A stretch of 64,000 bases of DNA from Planctomycetota bacterium (GTDB lineage Bacteria; Planctomycetota; SZUA-567; H5-PLA8). The DNA is taken from positions 1,537,393-1,601,392 of the forward strand of contig JABTUM010000002.1 of NCBI GenBank assembly GCA_015075375.1, written 5' to 3'. Below the pieces are notes generated by a model that saw only the letters and a program-made list of their open reading frames with translations, did no database searches and was not told the origin of the DNA. The number at the start of each line of letters is the position of its first letter. The first letter of the stretch is position 1. The position numbers and the translations under genes are program-made. Positions 15,555 to 23,695 of this stretch are shown one piece after another.

Positions 15555-16199
15555 ATGGCAAAGCAGCTCAGCCGGCGCGGACCCAGGAAGCATCGCCTGC
15601 CGGATCGCGCGGAAGCCAAGAGGCTCGGCCTGACCCTTCCCGCCACTCCGGCCGGGCGCCTGCTCTCGCCCAACGAGGCTGCGAAGCTACTCGGCTTGAC
15701 CGGGCCGGGGATTAAGCGCTGGATCAGGAATGGGAGCCTCCCGGCGACCCAGACCCCGAATGGATACTGGCAGATCACTCCGGCCGATCTCGAAGCCGCC
15801 GTGCGCCGCCGCGATGAAGCGCCGCGCAAGCGCGTACTTCTGTTTGTTCATGAGCCCAACCTGCGCAATCGGCTGGCCACCGGCCTGCTCGAACACGAAC
15901 TAAACCTGATCGTGCCCGCCACCAGGACCGACGCGCTGCTCAAGCTCGCGCAGATCCACCCCAACTCGCTGATTCTGGGAGCCGACGAAGAAGGGTGGGA
16001 CTTGGCCCAGAAGGCTCGCCAATCCCTGACGCTGCGCGGCATCTCGATCCTGATTGTCGCCGACCACGAACTATCCGATCAGGAGGTCGGCCGCGCGCTT
16101 AGCCTACGCGTCCAAAGCTTCCAACGCCTGCCCGCCGGCCAACCCATCATGCCAGAACAGATCCAACTCCTGCTTCAAACGCTACAGATTTCAGTATGA
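15555..16199 (+). CDS. HTH (excisionase/MerR-like) protein with degenerate receiver-like domain
   Basis: 214 residues if started at ATG 15555, near a GAGGG; ATG 15525 is an alternative. Residues about 35-80 form an excisionase or MerR-type helix-turn-helix (LLSPNEAAKLLGLTGPGIKR, WIRNGSLPATQTPNGYW). Residues about 90-214 resemble a response-regulator receiver fold (KRVLLFVHEPNLRNRLATGL, then HPNSLILGADEEGWDL, ISILIVADHELSD), but the phospho-acceptor Asp is not conserved at the expected place. It lies 165 nt after the integrase. A directionality factor or regulator for the integrase is likely. Confidence 0.7.
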   Translation: MAKQLSRRGPRKHRLPDRAEAKRLGLTLPATPAGRLLSPNEAAKLLGLTGPGIKRWIRNGSLPATQTPNGYWQITPADLEAAVRRRDEAPRKRVLLFVHEPNLRNRLATGLLEHELNLIVPATRTDALLKLAQIHPNSLILGADEEGWDLAQKARQSLTLRGISILIVADHELSDQEVGRALSLRVQSFQRLPAGQPIMPEQIQLLLQTLQISV

Positions 16200-16238
16200 G
16201 CCGCACACTCGATGTCCGTGGTTCCTATGCCTTGGTGT

Positions 16239-16676
16239 TTATCCTTGAACAAGCAAGTTGGCTCTTGGGTAAGCGACTTTTAAGGCAGAAAGATCCCATG
16301 ATAGGCGCTCCCACAGTTTTTCTCTTGAGGCATCTCCGCCTACGGTAAACATAGAATCAATCACATCTTCGGCAGCCTTCTCAAGTAGTGCAGGAAGGAT
16401 TTCTTTTTCTGCTGGCATTACTTCTGCCCAAGTAGTTGGTAACAAGGGAATCGTGCTGTCGCCATCAATTGCAGAATAATAGAGCCTTCTATAAATAATC
16501 GCTTCAACGATGCGGCCTATGAACTGACTCTCGGCGGCAGTCTTGTCCGCTAGGCTGGGATCTCCATATGCGGTTACAAGTCCTTTAAGTGCTGATTGTA
16601 GGATCTTTCCCACGCATCTATCAGCCTTTATTGGAGCGGCACCTTTAACTGTCCAGGACTGGGATGATTGAGTCAT
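16239..16676 (-). CDS. Hypothetical protein at the end of the low-GC island
   Basis: 145 residues, starting at ATG 16676 (MTQSSQSWTVKG). Helical and soluble, without signal peptide (SLADKTAAESQFIGRIVEAIIYRRL, then EKAAEDVIDSMF, in pieces). The family is not recognised. It follows the PhoD-like gene in the same direction after 49 nt and has similar low GC, so it belongs to that transcription unit. Confidence 0.65.
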   Translation of the reverse strand: MTQSSQSWTVKGAAPIKADRCVGKILQSALKGLVTAYGDPSLADKTAAESQFIGRIVEAIIYRRLYYSAIDGDSTIPLLPTTWAEVMPAEKEILPALLEKAAEDVIDSMFTVGGDASREKLWERLSWDLSALKVAYPRANLLVQG

Positions 16677-16725
16677 TGATTACCTACCTTTCAGAATCTC
16701 AGGTCATGACAAAAAAGGCCGCGAA

Positions 16726-18387
16726 TTAATCAAGATCAATCCGTTTCAAGCGTACGATCTCGTCCTCCTCACCCGTACTTCCGTAAAGATCCCAGGTGAC
16801 CCGAATATCTGGCTTTGTATGAACTTGAACAATGCCGAAGTTATTCCGACATAGCGTATGCAGCAGTTTGAAAGTCGTGGGATTGGCCTTCTTGGTCTGA
16901 TGATCATCACCTAGGACGCCGCCCTTCTTCACCAACAGTTTGAGGAACGCGGGCATGGGGTAGGTGATGCCGCTAGATGTCAACTGATATACGCGTGCTT
17001 TGGGAGCTGAGTTTCTGGACAATCGGAAAGCGGCCCCAATGTGCACGTCACCACTTAGGATTGCCACGATTTTTTCCTGCTCCTGTGAGATCCTAAAGAT
17101 ATGGTCCAGTACCTGGTTTCTTTCAGCCCAATTCGAATCATGTTCCCATTCGTCTCGAAGGTCGTCAGCTATAGTGAATGCGGCCAAATCGAGATGGTTG
17201 ACCAAGAACTCGTTGGCATGGACAACGGGTACCGGAGAAACGACAAAGACTGCCTTCGCATTGGAAACGACTTCCGAACGAGCCCATTCGGCGAAGCGAT
17301 TCATCTGACTGCGGCCTAGGATCTTGTCATCAGTCTTTCGATTAAAATCTCGCTGACCTCGCATGTCCAAAACATAAAATGCCGCGGATCCCCAGGAAAA
17401 TGAGTAATCCCAAGTCTCAAGAACAGTGTCGGGATTGTGGGAGTGCTCGTATTCCATATAAGCTTGTTTAGCGGCACCGAACATTTCGCTTACTAGATTG
17501 AGATTCTTTTCCGGATTTTCCCATTCCCAGATTGAATCAAGCAGGTTGGATAGCTCTTTCTTGGTATGTGAGCCCCAGCCGTCCATAATTTCATGGTCAT
17601 CCCAGATCATGTAGACTGGAAACTTAGAAAAGACTCGTCTCAAGGGACGGATTCCCCAGTACCCTCGATAAATATCGCGATACCAAGATAGCATGATTTT
17701 GTGGCGTTCGTTCTGAGGCAAGGCTGAGATTTCGCCTTTGACCTTCGTCAAGAACCTCCAGATGCTAAGATCTTTGTTGCCATCTGTATATGCTTGATCG
17801 CCTCCACCAATCACGAAGTCCGCATCGCGATCACTCAGTTCCTCACCGAACCGTTCCCACATTTGCAGATTTACGACATCGGCGTTCTTCTTGTACGGCA
17901 TGTGGCAACTAAACAATCCAAACGTCAATTTCTCAGCCTTAGGATCCTGGGTCTGGAAGCAATTGTAGGTTGAGTCCGGTGAAACTTCCCACCTCGGAGT
18001 GGCATCAGCGTCTGAATTGTCCTTCCTGGTTTGGAGTAGGGCGTAATAGTATTTTGAACCAGGCTTAAGGGTGCTTATATTGAAGACTGATGTCAGATCA
18101 GTCTCAAAAGTAATGACCTGTTCGAGGACTCTCTTATAACTCTGCGTCATCCCTTGTGCGGATGTAATTGTCAGGGCTCTCGTGGTTCCAGTAGATACTA
18201 TCGCCAATTCACCCGAAATGGGAATTGGCGCATCGCTAACCACAAGCCAGTAGGTTCCAGGTTCCCAGACGCGCACCCAGACCCTTGCAGTCTTGTGAGT
18301 CACATGGCCAACAATCGAGGCAGTTGTAAGCCTGGGATTGGGCCAAGGTCTGTCGGAGCCTTTGCCGTAGAAATCGAGAACTGTCAT
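16726..18387 (-). CDS. Cytosolic PhoD-like metallophosphatase
   Basis: 553 residues. An N-terminal beta-sandwich domain (residues 1-140, TARVWVRVWEPGTYW) is followed by the PhoD catalytic domain with GLFSCHMPY, GGGDQAYTD, IWDDHEIMDGWG and LSGDVHIGAAF, the metal-binding motifs of the family. Classical PhoD is exported by Tat and scavenges phosphate from diesters. This one has no signal peptide or twin arginine, so it acts in the cytosol. Placed beside a cytosolic lipase and TIR proteins, it may cleave phosphodiesters of a signal or of nucleic acid during a defence response; that is inference. Start at ATG 18387 with GGAG at 11 nt. Confidence 0.85.
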   Translation of the reverse strand: MTVLDFYGKGSDRPWPNPRLTTASIVGHVTHKTARVWVRVWEPGTYWLVVSDAPIPISGELAIVSTGTTRALTITSAQGMTQSYKRVLEQVITFETDLTSVFNISTLKPGSKYYYALLQTRKDNSDADATPRWEVSPDSTYNCFQTQDPKAEKLTFGLFSCHMPYKKNADVVNLQMWERFGEELSDRDADFVIGGGDQAYTDGNKDLSIWRFLTKVKGEISALPQNERHKIMLSWYRDIYRGYWGIRPLRRVFSKFPVYMIWDDHEIMDGWGSHTKKELSNLLDSIWEWENPEKNLNLVSEMFGAAKQAYMEYEHSHNPDTVLETWDYSFSWGSAAFYVLDMRGQRDFNRKTDDKILGRSQMNRFAEWARSEVVSNAKAVFVVSPVPVVHANEFLVNHLDLAAFTIADDLRDEWEHDSNWAERNQVLDHIFRISQEQEKIVAILSGDVHIGAAFRLSRNSAPKARVYQLTSSGITYPMPAFLKLLVKKGGVLGDDHQTKKANPTTFKLLHTLCRNNFGIVQVHTKPDIRVTWDLYGSTGEEDEIVRLKRIDLD

Positions 18388-18905
18388 AGTGTTTCATTCT
18401 CCATTTTTGGTGAAAGCGGATGAGTAAGAAAAAGCGCGCACAATTAGAAGGCAGCCGTAATATCTAGAAGGTCTAGCATTGCAGAGGGGCGTTAATTCTA
18501 TGACGCTCATCGAGGCTTCTCTTTCGAGCTGCTAATTTAGGCTAAGGTAGTTGGATTCGAAAGCAGGTCAAGAATGAAGAATGAGGCTTGTTTCAGGTGT
18601 TTCTGATTCTGTATGCGCGACGGGGATTGTGTCCGTCAAATTTCACATTTTCATTTAGGGAAATATCGCAGGAAGCTCTAGGTCTACTTTATCCACATGG
18701 ATTGAAGGTTACGATTTACATCTGGTTGCAGGACCACGCGCTCCCGCAGGTTAAGATAAAGTAGCCTGGAGGCAATAAATGTCACCTCTATCAAAGTCGT
18801 GAGCCTGAAGCGCAAGCACAATACCTGAAACAAACCGGACCCTTCAAGCCCCTGCCCTTCAGGTCTTATCTAATGCGACCTGATCAACTAAACCGTTAAG
18901 GAGCG
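18388..18905. other. Non-coding gap between PhoD-like and lipase genes
   Basis: 518 bp with no convincing gene. It holds one arm of a repeat family: GGCTTGTTTCAGGT at 18585-18598 (inverted) and ACCTGAAACAAACCGGAC at 18823-18840 (direct). It probably contains the terminator of the upstream unit and the promoter of the PhoD-like gene. No clear intrinsic terminator was found. Confidence 0.6.
18823..18840 (+). repeat. Direct repeat, left copy, next to the lipase/TIR module
   Basis: The 18-bp word ACCTGAAACAAACCGGAC differs by one base from the word at 22130-22147. A 14-bp inverted partial copy lies at 18585-18598. The two direct copies closely bracket the four genes between 18906 and 21991. Confidence 0.65.
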
Positions 18906-20198
18906 CTATTTCATTCGTTTCATGACCTCCTGAAGTACCTCACGGCTATTCATTAAGTTGTCATGCTCAACCGGATCGGAAAGGTGGATCACATTCGGAT
19001 CTGTGGTCTCAAAGTCCGCATGACAGGCGGACCACGTAGGAACGACACCGTCACCCTTGTCGTCCGCAAACGGTCGAATGGGATTCGAGTGCTCCACGAT
19101 ATTGAATGGAATATCCTTGTTGTCTTTGCCCTTAAGGGCCTTCCATTCGTAACCTTGGTTGGTGTGCAGTTCTGAACCGCACAGATTGAAGAAGCGAGGT
19201 TTAAGTTCTCGGGGGATATGGCGAAGTAACCGAAGTTTCCTTGCCTTTGACTCCGCAAGAAGCTCACTTCGCTCTGAAACCCAAATGGGGTATCTGCCAA
19301 CCTCTTGATAGGGATCTAGAACCTTTCCAGTCTTATAATCACGTACTGGATACAGGCTAAGATCCTTCCTTCGCTTCTGTACATCTTTAAACATTTCTGG
19401 CGGAGTAATAAAAAGATCGTAGAGCCCAAGCCATGTAGAAGCAATTCGAGGCACCTTCTCTGGGTTTAAACTATCATTTAGGGGGCCCCTTCCCTTATAG
19501 ACTACTAGAGCAGAGTTGGTAGAACCATACAATGGCGCGCCAACAGTAAAGATATTACCAGGCCATCCAATGCTCTTAAAGCAATTAGCCTTCAATCTGC
19601 TCAATACAGATGACTCGGCACCAGCGCATAGATTGGCAAAAGCCAAGGCAATTAGGCCGCCAAAACTATGGCCCGCGATAGACCAGTTCTCGAAATGAAT
19701 TGGCTTTCTAGCCTTCCTAGCAGACTCATTTATTCTGGACAGGAGATAAATTAGGTTACACGCGGCAAGCTCAAAGCCGCGCCTAAAGTCGTTTCCGAAT
19801 TGTAATACATTAACTTGCATACTTTGGAAATACTCAATGGCATCTTCATAGGGCGCCACTCTGAATTTGAAAATAAAGTCGATCTCCACGCTAATGGGGC
19901 CGTTCTGTAGGATTACGTGCTGGTCTACGTCGCTTCCATCAGGATTAATGGCAAGCTCCCACTTCAGACTACTGGGCAGCATGGGATGCCAACTGTTAGT
20001 GCTATTGTAGTTAGACCGTGCGTAAGCCTTCCCATCCAGTTGCGGATAAGTCACTAAGGAACGAATAAGATTCGAGCCTGGGAACCCCGGAATAAGAACA
20101 ACGGTTTTGCGCTCAGGCTTAAAGTCTTCCACAAATGTTTCAGCCATCTCATCCAACTGAGTATCCACTTGATGCCGCCAAATCTTGAAGAAGTTCAT
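18906..20198 (-). CDS. Cytosolic LCAT-like alpha/beta-hydrolase (predicted phospholipase)
   Basis: 430 residues from ATG 20198 (MNFFKIWRHQVD), which has AAGGAGG 8 nt upstream. An alpha/beta-hydrolase of the lecithin:cholesterol acyltransferase type: oxyanion region VVLIPGFPGSN (about residue 35), nucleophile elbow AGHSFGG (about 175), late acid in GDGVVP, and catalytic His in PVEHDNLM near the end. There is no signal peptide or lipobox, so the enzyme is made inside the cell, where it could attack the inner membrane. Cytosolic lipases next to TIR or nucleotide-signal enzymes commonly serve as abortive-infection effectors. It follows the TIR-pYEATS gene on the same strand after 164 nt. Confidence 0.85.
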   Translation of the reverse strand: MNFFKIWRHQVDTQLDEMAETFVEDFKPERKTVVLIPGFPGSNLIRSLVTYPQLDGKAYARSNYNSTNSWHPMLPSSLKWELAINPDGSDVDQHVILQNGPISVEIDFIFKFRVAPYEDAIEYFQSMQVNVLQFGNDFRRGFELAACNLIYLLSRINESARKARKPIHFENWSIAGHSFGGLIALAFANLCAGAESSVLSRLKANCFKSIGWPGNIFTVGAPLYGSTNSALVVYKGRGPLNDSLNPEKVPRIASTWLGLYDLFITPPEMFKDVQKRRKDLSLYPVRDYKTGKVLDPYQEVGRYPIWVSERSELLAESKARKLRLLRHIPRELKPRFFNLCGSELHTNQGYEWKALKGKDNKDIPFNIVEHSNPIRPFADDKGDGVVPTWSACHADFETTDPNVIHLSDPVEHDNLMNSREVLQEVMKRMK

Positions 20199-20362
20199 GA
20201 AACGAGCCTCCTTAGAAGCGGTCGTAAGTTTGCCACTCAACTCTCCATAGCATTGCAGCTTTTAGCAAAATCAAGGTTAACCAAATAACACAAACCGTAT
20301 GCTGCGCAAGCCTCATTCCGCAAGATGCAAGAAGGCTCGTCGTGTAATTAATAAGCAAGTGG

Positions 20363-21118
20363 CTAGTATCGTTCTATGTCTCTCAGGGCACGCTCTATTC
20401 GTTCATCCTTAGAGCCTCCATGCGTACGGGAAAGGGCCTCGTATAATGTCGATTCAATTGTCAATTTCGATCCGCTTGATAAGTAAATCTTGGCCGAAAT
20501 AAGCACGTCACCATAGCTTTGGATTTTCGTCAAAAACTTCTCATCCGAATTTTTTTTGCGCCAAACAGGAGAATCGAAACTTTTGTCGTGTAGCCTATAC
20601 TTCACGGCGACTGCACCTTGCGGAGCATTCTGTAGCTGAACCTTCATTTTGTACTCATCTCCAACCTTCTCGGGCTTTCCCCTCCCATTCAGGCGAAATG
20701 ATACGTCAATAATGGGTGAGCTCCTGCTGGCCCTATCCTTATCCATGGTCCTTAGCGAATCCATAAGCCTTAGCCACGGCTTCTTGTGCTTACGAATATC
20801 AAGGAATTGGATCGTTTGCAGGCGCAATGGAACCCTGACGGGCTTATATAGCAGGGGAATTACGGGAACTCCCGCCCCTAATGCAAATGCCCACTCGTAA
20901 GCAACATACTCAGATTGAATCGCCTCTGGAGTAATTACAAGAACTAACGCATCTGAATGTCGCAAGCCTTCGTCAATTTCCTTTAGCCAGTCGTCGCCAG
21001 GCATAATAGAGCTCACATCGCGCCAAACGGAATGACCAAGGGACTTAAACTTCTTAATAAGTTTATCTGCAATGGATTTATTCTTTGTGGAATAAGAGAT
21101 GAATACTCTCTTTTTCAC
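20363..21118 (-). CDS. TIR domain fused to a prokaryotic YEATS-like domain
   Basis: 251 residues from GTG 21118, behind GGAGGG; a TTG 12 nt upstream is less likely. Residues 1-120 form a TIR domain (KKRVFISYSTKNKSIADKLI, SVWRDVSSIMPGDDW, EGLRHSDALVLVITPEAIQS) with the putative catalytic Glu in EYVAYEWAFAL. Residues about 130-225 match the pYEATS domain (IDVSFRLNG, VKYRLHDKSF, YGDVLISAKIYL). TIR domains of this kind cleave NAD or make NAD-derived signals. pYEATS domains occur in predicted immune proteins and may bind a ligand or modified peptide. Trigger for the neighbouring lipase is a reasonable inference. Confidence 0.85.
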   Translation of the reverse strand: MKKRVFISYSTKNKSIADKLIKKFKSLGHSVWRDVSSIMPGDDWLKEIDEGLRHSDALVLVITPEAIQSEYVAYEWAFALGAGVPVIPLLYKPVRVPLRLQTIQFLDIRKHKKPWLRLMDSLRTMDKDRASRSSPIIDVSFRLNGRGKPEKVGDEYKMKVQLQNAPQGAVAVKYRLHDKSFDSPVWRKKNSDEKFLTKIQSYGDVLISAKIYLSSGSKLTIESTLYEALSRTHGGSKDERIERALRDIERY

Positions 21119-21160
21119 TGAACCCTCCAATCTATTTTACTTAAAGAGATGCTTAGGCAA

Positions 21161-21655
21161 TTACGACCTACGACTTCTCGTTGGTTGTGCATCAATGGAT
21201 GTAAGATCTTCGACGCTTGCCATGCCTGCAAGCATCCGAGTGTAGTTTCGGAGGTTTGCCTGTAGACCCGAAAGCTCCTTACGAAACTCGCGACATTGCG
21301 CATCGTTGCTAAAAGCTCCTTTTAGGGACAGCCGATGCCATTTGGCAGTAAATGGCCTTACAACTTGATTTAATACAACTACAGCTATCCGGGTAAATTC
21401 TAAGCAATGTCGCCCCTTGCATTTCAAGATTTCGCGCGTGAGGCCAAAAAGACTAAAGATGCTATCAAGAGCCGTTTTCTCATCGCCATGTTCTGGTTCT
21501 AAGTGTTGGGTAGTTATCCGAGTAATGAGTTCAACATAAAGCTCCCATGCCGCGTCCTTGTCATGGTCATTAGGCGACCACTCTGTCTCAAGAAACCCTA
21601 AGTTGATCTTTAGCGAACTCAGGCTCCACTGGTCTAACCACTCTTTCCACTTCAT
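21161..21655 (-). CDS. Hypothetical protein in the TIR/lipase module
   Basis: 164 residues from ATG 21655 (MKWKEWLDQWSL), which has a purine-rich GGGAGGGGGAG upstream. It is helical with an acidic patch (EWSPNDHDKDAAWELYVELI) and a Cys pair (CKGRHC). No signal peptide or membrane segment. The family is not recognised. It sits 42 nt before the TIR-pYEATS gene and about 45 nt after the ThsB-like gene on the same strand, so it is part of that operon and may be an adaptor or sensor. Confidence 0.7.
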   Translation of the reverse strand: MKWKEWLDQWSLSSLKINLGFLETEWSPNDHDKDAAWELYVELITRITTQHLEPEHGDEKTALDSIFSLFGLTREILKCKGRHCLEFTRIAVVVLNQVVRPFTAKWHRLSLKGAFSNDAQCREFRKELSGLQANLRNYTRMLAGMASVEDLTSIDAQPTRSRRS

Positions 21656-21700
21656 GCTCCCCCTCCCAATTCTCGGCCCAAGATCAGGCCAATCAGTCAA

Positions 21701-21991
21701 CTATGAGTCGGCGCGACGCATTGGCCTGGATAGGTCGTATTCGGCACGCTCCTTGTCCGCGTGAGTTGCCGCTATAAGCCATTTCAGGTATTCAGGAGTT
21801 TGTTGTATTCTTTGCCATGGAGTTACGGAAATCTTAGCCTTTTGGGTTAAAAGATTGTCAATTATTCTACTTGGAAGCAGTGGGTAACGATCTTCGAATA
21901 TTCTAAGCAGCTCCTCCTTATAGTGGTGGTCGTTCGCGTGATGGTAGCTAATAAATACCTTGTGCCGTACTGCGCTAGCGCTAAGCGTCAT
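21701..21991 (-). CDS. Shortened ThsB-type TIR-like protein (internal deletion likely)
   Basis: 96 residues from ATG 21991, with GAGGG 7 nt upstream; another ATG lies at 21997. The N-terminus HKVFISYHHANDHHYKEELL is typical of ThsB/DUF1863 TIR-like proteins. The C-terminus (LPSRIIDNLL, AKISVTPW, EYDLSRPMRR) matches, from memory of the family, the normal C-terminal end. Family members are about 190-210 residues. Here the two ends are joined in frame at about LLRIFEDRYP, so roughly the central half, with catalytic residues, is missing. It heads the low-GC operon. It may be a dead remnant or a dominant partner. Confidence 0.7.
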   Translation of the reverse strand: MTLSASAVRHKVFISYHHANDHHYKEELLRIFEDRYPLLPSRIIDNLLTQKAKISVTPWQRIQQTPEYLKWLIAATHADKERAEYDLSRPMRRADS

Positions 21992-22036
21992 TGACATGCC
22001 CTCGGCAAACTTATACTTACAACTACGTTCACACAA

Positions 22037-22860
22037 ATCAATACAAATCAGTTATGACTGTTTATCGACCCAACAGCCCTCTGCGTGGTGAAGCACCCCA
22101 ACACTCGACCAGGCAATAAGATTCGCCGTACCTGAAACAAGCCGGACGCTTACCGGCTTGGACCGCACGCGGCCACCAACGCCATCACCAGCACGCTGAA
22201 TAAGCTGAATCGCATTTTCCCGCCCTGCGCGTCATCTTCGGGCAGGAGCCGCTTGCGAGCGAGCGCAAGCTATTCGGGCGAGAATGGCGCGCGCCATTGG
22301 TTCTGAAGCACCACTTACTCGACGCAGGCCAAGGCTCTCTTTCTCGCGCAGGTAAAGATCCGCTCGCCAGGGTGTCGAATAGCAAGGGATGCCCAAGTGG
22401 GTACAGGCCACGAGACCGAAGGCGATACAGTTGGATACAGTTTAATGGTAGGCCGCGCTGGAAGCTATCCAATCATACTAACATAGCCCTAACATGGGCC
22501 ATTGTTGCAACGGATATGACCCTTGTACGCAAGCAAACCGCACTTAGCGTTCGCAGGGCACACCTATTTTACAGTGGGTAGCATTAGTTTTCTGGAGCAT
22601 AGATATGCACTGATGCGACGCAACGAAATAGCAAAAGCCGAACAGGCGCCGGCACACGCCAAACTTATCAACTGCCCTGCATAGTTTCGCGACCGAATCG
22701 CCATATCGCATTATTTTGGACGCTGGAATAGGAAACCTCAGCGCCGCAACCTTGCACTGTACAATTACCGCGGTACTCGGTCCTGCTTCTTGCCGACAGG
22801 ATTGGCATTAGCGCACGGCAGGCCCTTTGAGCATCGCGGGCACGGCGGTATCCTGGGTTG
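22037..22860. other. Long non-coding stretch upstream of the TIR module
   Basis: About 820 bp. Two short open frames on opposite strands (22185-22472 and 22297-22581) overlap each other, lack ribosome sites and look like chance frames. The stretch contains the direct repeat at 22130-22147, and its left part must hold the promoter of the ThsB-like gene. Possibly remnants of lost genes; nothing is recognisable. Confidence 0.5.
22130..22160 (+). repeat. Direct repeat, right copy, overlapping a hairpin
   Basis: ACCTGAAACAAGCCGGAC (22130-22147) repeats 18823-18840 with one mismatch. Its second half is the left arm of a hairpin, CAAGCCGG / CCGGCTTG (22138-22145 with 22153-22160, 7-nt loop), without a U tract. 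A recombination or transposase-binding site is possible. Confidence 0.6.
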
Positions 22861-23172
22861 ATGCGCTACCGGCTGACAACCTTACTCGCGGCCACCTTCG
22901 CGGCGGCGGTGCTGCTGGGGCTTAATCTGTTCGAGTGGGAGACTTCGCGCGCAGGGTGGCACGAGGGCAGCGAATGGGAGATGGGGCTATTCGTGCCCGC
23001 GTCCTGGTCCATGGGCTGGCCGGCCGTTGTCCATGAGGTATCCCATTGGAGCAACGGGCGGCGCGTGTATTTCCAGCCGTGGGCGATTGCGGTAAACGCG
23101 GCCTTCGGGCTCGCAGTGGTGGGGGCGGTGGGCGCTGGCGCGGAATGGCTGGCGAGACGGAAGCGGGATTGA
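22861..23172 (+). CDS. Small membrane protein, first of a tandem paralogue pair
   Basis: 103 residues from ATG 22861. Two membrane helices, one at each end (TLLAATFAAAVLLGLNL and AIAVNAAFGLAVVGAVGAGA), with an extracytoplasmic middle carrying Trp and His residues (VVHEVSHWSNGRRVYFQPW). It ends with the pattern GAEWLARRK, also seen in the next gene. Similar short two-helix proteins are common in planctomycete-like genomes. No function is known. Confidence 0.7.
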   Translation: MRYRLTTLLAATFAAAVLLGLNLFEWETSRAGWHEGSEWEMGLFVPASWSMGWPAVVHEVSHWSNGRRVYFQPWAIAVNAAFGLAVVGAVGAGAEWLARRKRD

Positions 23173-23177
23173 AACTA

Positions 23178-23474
23178 ATGCGTCGTATTCAACTTCGCCT
23201 TTCGACCTTAGTAGCCTTAATGGTCGCTGCTGCGGCGCTGCTGGGGGCCAACCTGATTACTTCAGATGCTAAAAAGGGTGATTATTTAATCACGTCGCGG
23301 GGCTGGCCCCATCCCTACCGTCATTCTTGGTATTTCTCTGCCGATGGTCGCACCTACGAGAATTGGAGAAACAACTGGAAAACCTGGGGGATCGTCATTG
23401 ATTCGCTAACCGCCGTCGCCATGCTTGGCGCTGTCGGGGTTGGGGCTGAGTGGCTGGCGAGGCGCAAGGCATGA
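23178..23474 (+). CDS. Small membrane protein, second of a tandem paralogue pair
   Basis: 98 residues from ATG 23178 (MRRIQLRLSTLVALMVAAAA), 5 nt after the previous stop. Same layout: an N-terminal helix, a periplasmic middle (YFSADGRTYENWRNNW), a C-terminal helix, then GAEWLARRKA. The shared end and layout show a tandem duplication. The next gene starts inside its stop region (ATGA overlap). Confidence 0.7.
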   Translation: MRRIQLRLSTLVALMVAAAALLGANLITSDAKKGDYLITSRGWPHPYRHSWYFSADGRTYENWRNNWKTWGIVIDSLTAVAMLGAVGVGAEWLARRKA

Positions 23475-23695
23475 GCGAAACCGTGCGCAAGCTGCTCGAC
23501 CTCGACCGGCGCTTGATTCGCCTACGTGACCAGCGCATCGAAGCGGAGCAACGCGGGGAAGCGCTCGCGGCCGATGCTGCGGACCATGAACAGCGAAGCC
23601 TCGACCAAGCGCGGCAGGATATTCGCGCGGCCGCATCCGATCAGGAGTTGAACGAGTACGAGGAAGCACGGCACGCGGCAAGGATCAACCCTTGA
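23471..23695 (+). CDS. Small coiled-coil protein
   Basis: 74 residues from ATG 23471, overlapping the previous gene by 4 nt. Strongly charged and predicted to be one long coiled coil (LLDLDRRLIRLRDQRIEAEQ, DAADHEQRSLDQARQDIR). No membrane segment. It is coupled on both sides (its stop overlaps the TTG start of the nuclease gene), so it probably acts with the membrane proteins and the nuclease. Function unknown. Confidence 0.65.
   Translation: MSETVRKLLDLDRRLIRLRDQRIEAEQRGEALAADAADHEQRSLDQARQDIRAAASDQELNEYEEARHAARINP

Noticed and set aside
18823..22160. Integron-type attC sites
   Set aside because: The 18-bp repeats lack the attC core and R-box words, and no integron integrase is present.
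22185..22581. Two overlapping frames on opposite strands
   Set aside because: No ribosome sites, no coding-like composition; most likely chance frames in a non-coding stretch.
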